From Urophycis tenuis (lineage: Eukaryota > Chordata > Actinopteri > Gadiformes > Phycidae): 64,000 nt of DNA. The stretch is taken from positions 62,001-126,000 of the forward strand of contig JAXIVH010000324.1 of NCBI GenBank assembly GCA_036785325.1, read 5' to 3'. The notes under the pieces are model-generated. The model was given only the letters and a program-made list of their open reading frames with translations. It did not search any database and was not told the origin of the DNA. Below, one piece after another: positions 1 through 5,280 of the stretch (positions within the stretch are counted from its first letter, which is position 1; each line of letters begins with the position of its first letter). A program made the translations under genes and the position numbers.

Positions 1-1397
1 TCGTCCGACGAGACTTCAGGGGACGCCCTCCTGGCCCTCCTGGGGGCCCTCCGTTCCAGGGGGGGACACGCCATTGGCTGCGAGGGGGTGAGGACGGCCG
101 CCGTCGGGGGGACGAACCAATCCGGCGACAGCTCCTCCAAGCCCGTCACGGTGCCGGACCCCGCAGAGGCCGGTCTCGCTGGCGTGCCCCGGGTCCCGGT
201 CGCCGGAGGTGGGCGGTGAGGGCCAGCATGACGAGCCGGCGATGAGGTGGGGGAAGACAGTGCGCGGCCGGAAGGCAACAGCGACGCCGACGGAGCCCTG
301 GACCTCGGGGGCAGAACGTCAGGGACCAGGATCGGTGTGGGGTCCCTCTCCTGCTCCCACAGCGTCGTGAGCCTGGTCTCAGCGGCGTCGAGCGTCTCCC
401 CAGTGAGACGGGGCAGGTTCCTGCGGGCCCAGCGGGTCGCCACACCGAAGGCCTCCCTCCAGGTCTCATTGAGGAGACCCCTGAGTCTCCCAAACAAGTC
501 CTCAAGGCATTCCTCATAGTGTTGCCTTAATATAAGGCAAATTGTGTGTCCCCACTCCCTCGCAGCCCCCTCTATCAGGAGGCGCGTGGTCTGAGTAGGG
601 ACCGCTGGTTTAATCATGGCGGCCAGCGTGGCCACCATTTTGTGAATGGTCCGGGGCCCTTCCCCACGGGCCCCAGATGACACGTTAGAAAGGTGGTGGG
701 TCACCTTAATTACAGCGTACAGTTCTTTAATGAGACGCTTCAATTCCAAATTGGCAGGGATACGCCTCACCTCATGTCCATCGCGGTCGCGATCCGGTCC
801 TCTGGCGACGTCAGCGTAGGTCCCGGTACCAGGCCCAAAGCCAGACCGCCGAGAAGCCCCAGGCGGAGGCACTGGCCAGTTTAGGTTAGGGGGGTTACCC
901 CTCCAATAACGGAGGGGAGGTGCACGGTCCATCCGACCGTGGAACCCCCGGCGGTCATAGCCCCGGTACCCGGCCCGAGGACCCACGTCTCTCATAGGTG
1001 ATCGGGGGTGCGTATCCCTGGTGTATGATAGGGGGCGTTGGTCCCTCTGGTGTGGGTGTCGACGTCTCTCTCTGGATGGTGAGGCGGGGCGCCTATTGGT
1101 AGGCCCCCTGGGTGGACGACGGGGAGGGCCCGGTGGCGGTGATGGACGCCGAGCCCTGGGTGGCGAGCGAGGGCGTCTCGTCATCGGAGGGGAGTAAACC
1201 CGCACGTACCTCTGCGGCGAGCGTGGTCTCTCCCTCATCCTGCCAGGCGGACGTCCGTGCCACCGGGGTGATGGAGCCCGTCGATCATCGGACCACGTGC
1301 GCGGCCTATCCGTAGGCGCATAAACGTGTCCGTCCCAGGATGGCGAGCGTCGGCGATAACGGCGCCTGCCGTATCTAACCAATGTCCACTCGGACAT
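1..1397 (-). CDS. ORF1 protein, cut by the window edge (N-terminal part)
   Basis: This is the first 465 codons of the ORF1 described at 5277-7478, starting at the ATG at 1397-1395. The C-terminal third, including the SGNH-like domain, lies outside the window to the left. The visible part holds the basic Arg/Pro/Ser-rich N-terminus, the helical middle and the start of the low-complexity linker. It appears identical to the complete copies, so it is cut by the window rather than by a mutation. Confidence 0.85.
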   Translation of the reverse strand, partial: MSEWTLVRYGRRRYRRRSPSWDGHVYAPTDRPRTWSDDRRAPSPRWHGRPPGRMRERPRSPQRYVRVYSPPMTRRPRSPPRARRPSPPPGPPRRPPRGPTNRRPASPSRERRRHPHQRDQRPLSYTRDTHPRSPMRDVGPRAGYRGYDRRGFHGRMDRAPPLRYWRGNPPNLNWPVPPPGASRRSGFGPGTGTYADVARGPDRDRDGHEVRRIPANLELKRLIKELYAVIKVTHHLSNVSSGARGEGPRTIHKMVATLAAMIKPAVPTQTTRLLIEGAAREWGHTICLILRQHYEECLEDLFGRLRGLLNETWREAFGVATRWARRNLPRLTGETLDAAETRLTTLWEQERDPTPILVPDVLPPRSRAPSASLLPSGRALSSPTSSPARHAGPHRPPPATGTRGTPARPASAGSGTVTGLEELSPDWFVPPTAAVLTPSQPMACPPLERRAPRRARRASPEVSSD

Positions 1398-1399
1398 TG
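1380..1399 (-). other. Hairpin enclosing the ORF1 start codon
   Basis: CAATGTCC and GGACATTG form a perfect 8-bp stem with a 4-nt loop. The ORF1 ATG (1397-1395) lies in the stem. It recurs at every ORF1 start. The one variant copy (37877) changes only the loop. It may modulate initiation on a hammerhead-cleaved, uncapped RNA; that role is inference. Confidence 0.55.
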
Positions 1400-1499
1400 T
1401 ATTAGTGGAGAGTGTGATAACGCTGTGTCTCGAAAAAAATTAAATAAAAAATTGGAACGAGAGTAAAAGTTTAACAAAGTAACTATTTATTTAAAACAA

Positions 1500-1550
1500 G
1501 TGCAAAAAACGACGTTTCGGCCAGTATTCTGGCCTTCTTCAGGTTTGCAC
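1500..1550 (-). ncRNA. Small hammerhead ribozyme (PLE type, minimal stem III)
   Basis: On the minus strand the core reads CTGAAGA, a stem-loop GGCCAG-AATA-CTGGCC (stem II), then GAAAC directly followed by GTC. CUGANGA, GAAA and the GUC cleavage triplet are the conserved hammerhead core. Stem I forms between GTGCAAAC at the 5' side (1550-1543) and G-TTT, a TTT bulge and GCAC at the 3' side (1510-1500). Stem III is only the C-G and A-U pairs with no loop, as in the small hammerhead variants described from Penelope-like elements that cleave as dimers. Cleavage is expected between 1511 and 1510. The downstream RNA starts 113 nt before the ORF1 AUG. Confidence 0.88.
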
Positions 1551-1956
1551 AAAACTAAAAAACATAAAAAGCACAAATGTTGTGGCGAACTCTCTCTTGG
1601 CAGGTAAGGTTGAGACTGTGAGATCGCAAGGACCCCAACCCAATTGACTCCAACAGGGAACGCCCTCCCATTTGATTGGAGCCAACAGGTTGGTTCCAGA
1701 TCGCGGCAGCCCACAATCCCACCCCCTGTGCAACAGTTAATATAACTTTCTTTTATTGAAATATAATACAAGTAATAAGAGACACAGATAAGTAAATAAA
1801 TAATAACTGAACACGGTAACAGCGAACATATATGTAGAAAAAAAATTAAATATATTTTTTTATGTAAGGCGATCATGTGACTAACGTCACTTCTACAAAC
1901 GAGTTAAAAAGAAAAACAATGAACATTAGTGGAGTTGATAATAATAAACAAAGTTG

Positions 1957-1965
1957 TTATATATA
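1957..1965 (-). promoter_or_regulatory. TATA-like box (TATATATAA)
   Basis: The minus strand reads TATATATAA. It lies about 85-125 bp downstream, in transcription order, of the inverted repeat at 2050-2092 and about 410 nt upstream of the hammerhead. It recurs in all eleven units. The surroundings are AT-rich, so chance is a real alternative. Confidence 0.3.
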
Positions 1966-2049
1966 GAACTGATTATAGTGTTTTTATAAAAACTAAACAT
2001 TTAATACAAACAAAGAAATGAATCAATTAGAAAAGTCGCGATCGCTGTT

Positions 2050-2092
2050 ACCATGATGTCATTGGCCAGCAGTCAGTAAATGACATCATGGT
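2050..2092. repeat. 14-bp perfect inverted repeat with CRE/AP-1-like half-sites
   Basis: Arms at 2050-2063 (ACCATGATGTCATT) and 2079-2092 are exact reverse complements around a 15-nt spacer. Each arm contains ATGACATCAT or its complement, one base from the CRE/ATF consensus TGACGTCA. It recurs in all eleven units at intervals of 6,081 bp. It could be a paired activator site upstream of the TATA-like box at 1957-1965, or an RNA hairpin; the sequence does not decide. Confidence 0.6.
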
Positions 2093-2136
2093 CCAAGCCC
2101 CACGCAATCAAATTCCAAACATTACATCCATATATA

Positions 2137-2148
2137 TTTATTTTTATT
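2137..2148 (-). terminator. Candidate poly(A) signals downstream of the telomere-like tract
   Basis: The minus strand reads AATAAAAATAAA, two abutting AATAAA hexamers. They lie about 60 nt beyond the telomere-like tract and before the next unit's inverted repeat and TATA-like box. If used, the mRNA would carry the whole C-rich tract as its 3' UTR, because only 14 nt separate the ORF2 stop from that tract. It recurs in all eleven units. Further AATAAA motifs at 1757-1752 and 1491-1486 show that the motif is not rare here. Confidence 0.35.
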
Positions 2149-2210
2149 GATACTTGCAATACTCACCTACACCCAAAATATCCTGGATCTAAACTTGAAT
2201 TGTAAATTAT

Positions 2211-3067
2211 GATGTTGATTAGGGTCCAGGTCAGGGTCATCCAAAGCAGTTCCAATAGAGGTCAGAGGTCACTGTTAAGGTAGGTTATGGTTAGGTCTGA
2301 GGAACAATGTTATATTGAGGTTAAATTGAGGTTTTTGAAAATGAATGTTGATTATGGTTAGGATTAGGGTTAGGGTTGGATCAAATTGGGTTATGATTAG
2401 GGTTTAGGGTTAGGGTAAGATTAAATTAGGTTATGTTTAGGATTAGGGTTAGGGTTAGGGTTAGAACAAATAGGGTTATGATTAGGGTTTAGGGTTAGGG
2501 TAAGATTAAATTAGGTTATGTTTAGGATTAGGGTTAGGGTTAGGGTTAGAACAAATAGGGTTATGGTTAGGGTTAGGGTTAGGATTAGAATAAATTGGGT
2601 TAAGGTTAGGTCAAATTGGATTATGATGTTAGGCTGAGGTTAAGGTTAGGCCTAAGGAAACAATGTTATATTGCAATTAAATTAATTATTGTATTGAGGT
2701 TAGGGTTGGGGTGAGGGTTATGGTTAGGTCTGAGGAACAATGTTATATTGAGGTTAAGTTGAGGTTTTTGAAAATAAATGTTGATTATGGTTAGGATTAG
2801 GGTTAGGGTTGGATCAAATTGGGTTATGGTTAGGGTTTAGGGTTAGGGTAAGATTAAATTAGGTTATGGTTAGGGTTAGGGTTAGGATTAGAACAAATAG
2901 GGTTATGGTTAGGGTTAGGGTTAGGATTAGAATAAATTGGGTTAGGGTTAGGTCAAATTGGATTATGATGTTAGGCTGAGGTTAAGGTTAGGCCTAAGGA
3001 AACAATGTTATATTACAATTAAATTAATTATTGTATTGAGGTTAGGGTTGGGGTGAGGGTGAGGGTT
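2211..3067 (+). repeat. Degenerate telomere-like tract (TTAGGG-derived), unit 1
   Basis: About 860 bp of GGGTTA/GGTTAG motifs broken by AT-rich words. The G-rich strand has the same orientation as the real telomere, so the element's RNA is CCCTAA-like here. It has nested structure: the block starting ATGGTTAGGTCTGAGGAAC at 2287 recurs at 2720 (shift 433). The first block also contains an internal 85-bp tandem duplication (2395 and 2480), which accounts for the 433 versus 348 bp block lengths. The tract ends GAGGGTGAGGGTT (3055-3067), directly followed by the element's 3' end. No gene is seen in it. Confidence 0.9.
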
Positions 3068-3081
3068 CAGCTCAGGAGTCC
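3068..3081 (-). other. 14-nt spacer between ORF2 stop and telomere-like tract (element 3' boundary)
   Basis: Only 14 nt (minus strand GGACTCCTGAGCTG) separate the ORF2 TGA (3084-3082) from the telomere-like tract. The point 3067/3068 is the unit boundary most likely to mark attachment of the element to telomeric DNA, because the real telomere begins at the matching position of the last unit. A 9-nt palindrome, AGGAGTCCT (3074-3082), lies in it. It recurs at all ten internal junctions. Confidence 0.6.
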
Positions 3082-5280
3082 TCACCAGGGGTAGATGGAT
3101 TTTGCCCCCAGCAGGTGGAGCCAAACCATCACCCTGTCCCTCCTCTGTGCAGGGGTCCAGGTAACATTGCTCTGTAGTACAGTATACCTAAAGGCACCCA
3201 GACCATGCATAAGGAAATGCTGCACCACCGGTGAGTCAAGGTCCCCCTTGAGGTGCACTTCTAATCTAAGGCGCTTGATGTGGGACGATACCTGGACGCC
3301 GGTGCCGCCAACAAACTGCGCTGGACAAAGGGAGCAGAAAATCAGATAAATGCAGTTGGATGTTTTTGGGGTCGAGGCCTGTGTGACCTCGTGCCAGGCA
3401 TGCGTTTGCTTATTAGAAATAAATCTCAATTTCATGAAATGTGTGTCTATAATGGTCGTCCTTGCTCTGTCCTCTGATGAGGACAGGGTAGCCCGTACTA
3501 ACATGTCCCTCAAGTTTTTACTACGCCTGAAGGCCGAGATGACCCTATATTCTGTAAAGGGCTCCTGCTGCCCCAGGAACCTCGCGAAGTTGGCCTTCAG
3601 GCTGCTGTTCAGAGTAACCGTCATTGAGCTATATGTGTTGATAAGGGGAATGGGCTTGTCCAGGCCCCTCTCAGTCCTGTCCGAGAAAGTCTTCAGACAG
3701 AGCCTGAGGAAGGACCTGGAATAACCCCTATCCCTCAAGGCCCTAAAGAGAATGGCGACCGCCTGCCCAAAGTCCCCGTCCCTTGTACAAATCCTCCTGA
3801 ATCTAAGGATCTGGGATTTCACCAGTCCCTTGTAGGTGTGCTTCGGGTGGAAGCTGCTTTTATGCAAGAGGGCGTGGGTGTCAGTCTTCTTAAAGAAGAC
3901 TTTGATGTTTAATTTTAAATCGGTCAGAAAGTCCGGTCCCTTGTAAGTCGTGGTGTCAAGGAAGTCTATGGTCTGGGAGTTGAGTTCATAGGTCAATTGG
4001 ATAGAAGGGTCGTAAGCGTTAAGTGTCAGTACAAATTGTGTGAATTGAATTTTGGAGCCCGGCCAAATTCCCCATATGTCATCCAAATATCTGTAGTAGT
4101 GTAGGGGCCTTAGGGGACAAGTGGCCAGGGCCTCCTCCTCCCAATTGGCCATATAAATATTGGCGTAGGCCGGGGCGAATTTCTTGCCCATAGCCGTGCC
4201 TTTAGTTTGGAGATAAAAGTCCCCATTGAAAATGAAATCGTTTTTAGTCAGGTTAATGTCTAGCAGCTTTAAGAGCTGCATGTCGGGTCGGGTCGGGTCG
4301 GGATACCTGTTGAAGAATCGTCTTACACACTGGATGCCGGCCTCTATAGGGATGTTGGTGTAGAGGCTCTTGACATCCATGGAAAACAGTAGGGCCCCCG
4401 GTGGCACCTTGAGGCCCTTGACGATCCCCACAAAGTGGTAGGTATCCTTAATATAGGAGGGGTGTCTGGTCGAGAGGGGGTTAAGGAAGTGGTCGATGTA
4501 TTCTGCTGTCCGGTACGTCTCACTGCCACAGTCTGAAACTATGGGCCTACCCGGAGGGACCTCAAAGGGGACCGTCCAGGTGGCGGGGTCCTTATGTATT
4601 TTTGGCAGTATATAAAAGCGTCTGGCCCTCGGTTCCTCATCCCCCCCGATTAGATAACGGCGTTGTTTAGAATTGATGAATTTAGCTCTAAAGAGGGAGT
4701 CAATGATGTTTATGACCTCTTTAATGGTGTCAAGGTAAATAGGTCCGTCTAATTTCCGATAGTAGACCTCATCCCTGAGCTGGCGCTCTGCCTCTAGGAC
4801 ATATTGGTCCCTGCTGAGGACGACCACTGCAGATCCCTTGTCAGCGGGTTTAATAACAATCTCCCTGTTTTGTTTTAGTTGGGTAAGGGCCTCTAGTTCG
4901 CCAGGCGATAGGTTGGGCTTCTCGCTGGGCGTCCTATACTGTTTTTTGAGTGTTGAAAGGTCACATGTTATGAGTCTGTGCAACGCCTCCGGGAGGGCCC
5001 CCGATGGGGGCGTCCAAAGGGAAGGGCCCCCGAAAGGCGGTGCAGTACCAGTACTATCCTGGAAAAAGCTGATTAATTTGAGCCTCCTATGGTAATTATA
5101 AACATCACATTTCAATTGTTTTTTAAGCTCCCGTTCTAAACAGTGAGTAGGGATAAAAGACAAACCTCTGTTCAAGAGGGTTGTCTGTGGCGCTGTTAAG
5201 CGTAGGTCCTTGGTCAAATTGACAATTGTCTTACCCCCTAAGGAGGGAACGTCCTTTACCCCTGCCGGTGTCGGGCTCAA
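3082..5280 (-). CDS. ORF2: Penelope-like reverse transcriptase with degenerate GIY-YIG domain
   Basis: A 732-residue frame. The N-terminal segment (NLTKDLRLT, RGLSFIPT, 21-45) and KPADKG at 144-149 are typical of PLEs. RT motifs follow: FYILPKIHK (222-230), PGRPIVSD (243-250), motif A MDVKSLYTNIP (301-311, Asp302), motif B TKGTAMGKKFAP (359-370), motif C YLDD (398-401, Asp400/401), SQTIDFLD (435-442) and a thumb-like HPKHTYKG to RFRRIC (478-498). The C-terminal GIY-YIG-like domain spans about 642-732. It keeps CIYLI (643-647) and CxxC (Cys649, Cys652) but has FVG for YVG (Phe656), His667 where Arg is expected, Leu671 for His and Val717 for Glu, so the nuclease is probably inactive. The frame opens with TTG, not ATG. 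The first internal Met is residue 301, inside the RT, so expression must be coupled to ORF1. The stop is followed by only 14 nt before telomere-like repeats. Confidence 0.95.
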   Translation of the reverse strand: MSPTPAGVKDVPSLGGKTIVNLTKDLRLTAPQTTLLNRGLSFIPTHCLERELKKQLKCDVYNYHRRLKLISFFQDSTGTAPPFGGPSLWTPPSGALPEALHRLITCDLSTLKKQYRTPSEKPNLSPGELEALTQLKQNREIVIKPADKGSAVVVLSRDQYVLEAERQLRDEVYYRKLDGPIYLDTIKEVINIIDSLFRAKFINSKQRRYLIGGDEEPRARRFYILPKIHKDPATWTVPFEVPPGRPIVSDCGSETYRTAEYIDHFLNPLSTRHPSYIKDTYHFVGIVKGLKVPPGALLFSMDVKSLYTNIPIEAGIQCVRRFFNRYPDPTRPDMQLLKLLDINLTKNDFIFNGDFYLQTKGTAMGKKFAPAYANIYMANWEEEALATCPLRPLHYYRYLDDIWGIWPGSKIQFTQFVLTLNAYDPSIQLTYELNSQTIDFLDTTTYKGPDFLTDLKLNIKVFFKKTDTHALLHKSSFHPKHTYKGLVKSQILRFRRICTRDGDFGQAVAILFRALRDRGYSRSFLRLCLKTFSDRTERGLDKPIPLINTYSSMTVTLNSSLKANFARFLGQQEPFTEYRVISAFRRSKNLRDMLVRATLSSSEDRARTTIIDTHFMKLRFISNKQTHAWHEVTQASTPKTSNCIYLIFCSLCPAQFVGGTGVQVSSHIKRLRLEVHLKGDLDSPVVQHFLMHGLGAFRYTVLQSNVTWTPAQRRDRVMVWLHLLGAKSIYPW
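4285..4302 (+). repeat. GGGTC pentamer run with G-quadruplex pattern inside ORF2
   Basis: Four GGG runs separated by TC (4285-4287, 4290-4292, 4295-4297, 4300-4302) fit G3N2G3N2G3N2G3 on the strand antisense to ORF2, which is the cDNA strand made by reverse transcription. It encodes residues 327-332 (PDPTRP) between RT motifs A and B. It is present in all ten ORF2 copies with no length change. Confidence 0.6.

Larger units (their letters stand above)
1551..2210 (-). promoter_or_regulatory. AT-rich non-coding control region of the unit
   Basis: About 660 bp without a credible gene, AT-rich and sharply different from the GC-rich ORF1. In transcription order (right to left) it holds AATAAA-like signals (2148-2137), a 14-bp inverted repeat (2050-2092), a TATA-like box (1965-1957) and a GTGAC-TAAC-GTCAC inverted repeat (1877-1890). 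A less AT-rich block with an imperfect direct repeat (ACTCCAACAGG / GAGCCAACAGG, about 1650-1690) then precedes the hammerhead. The order suggests the 3' end of one transcript followed by the promoter of the next. Promoter function is inference. Confidence 0.5.

Noticed and set aside
1235..1477. 80-codon minus-strand frame overlapping the ORF1 start
   Set aside because: It begins with TTG in the leader, not ATG, and is a shadow of ORF1 in another frame. The leader 1398-1510 contains no ATG on the minus strand.
1601..1608. Strong 5' splice-site match CAG|GTAAGG on the plus strand
   Set aside because: All genes of the unit are on the minus strand and no plus-strand exon or acceptor could be identified.
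1690..1712. Possible tRNA or Pol III B-box resemblance around GGTTGGTTCCAGATC
   Set aside because: The match to the B-box is poor and no cloverleaf or A-box can be drawn around it.
1487..1876. 129-codon minus-strand frame upstream of ORF1
   Set aside because: It lies in the AT-rich control region, runs through the hammerhead and would be cut by it. The composition looks like translated non-coding DNA and no family is recognisable.
3467..3486. CTGATGA with a perfect 8-bp hairpin (CTGTCCTC-TGAT-GAGGACAG), resembling a hammerhead core
   Set aside because: No GAAA or cleavage triplet follows in a position that would form a core, and it lies inside the ORF2 coding sequence on the antisense strand. 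Probably a chance palindrome.
3082..5280. ORF2 as a telomerase reverse transcriptase (TERT), given the telomeric location
   Set aside because: PLE and TERT RTs are related, but this protein has PLE hallmarks (KPADKG, YILPKIHK, the HP-H thumb and a C-terminal GIY-YIG-like domain) and none of the TERT N-terminal domains.
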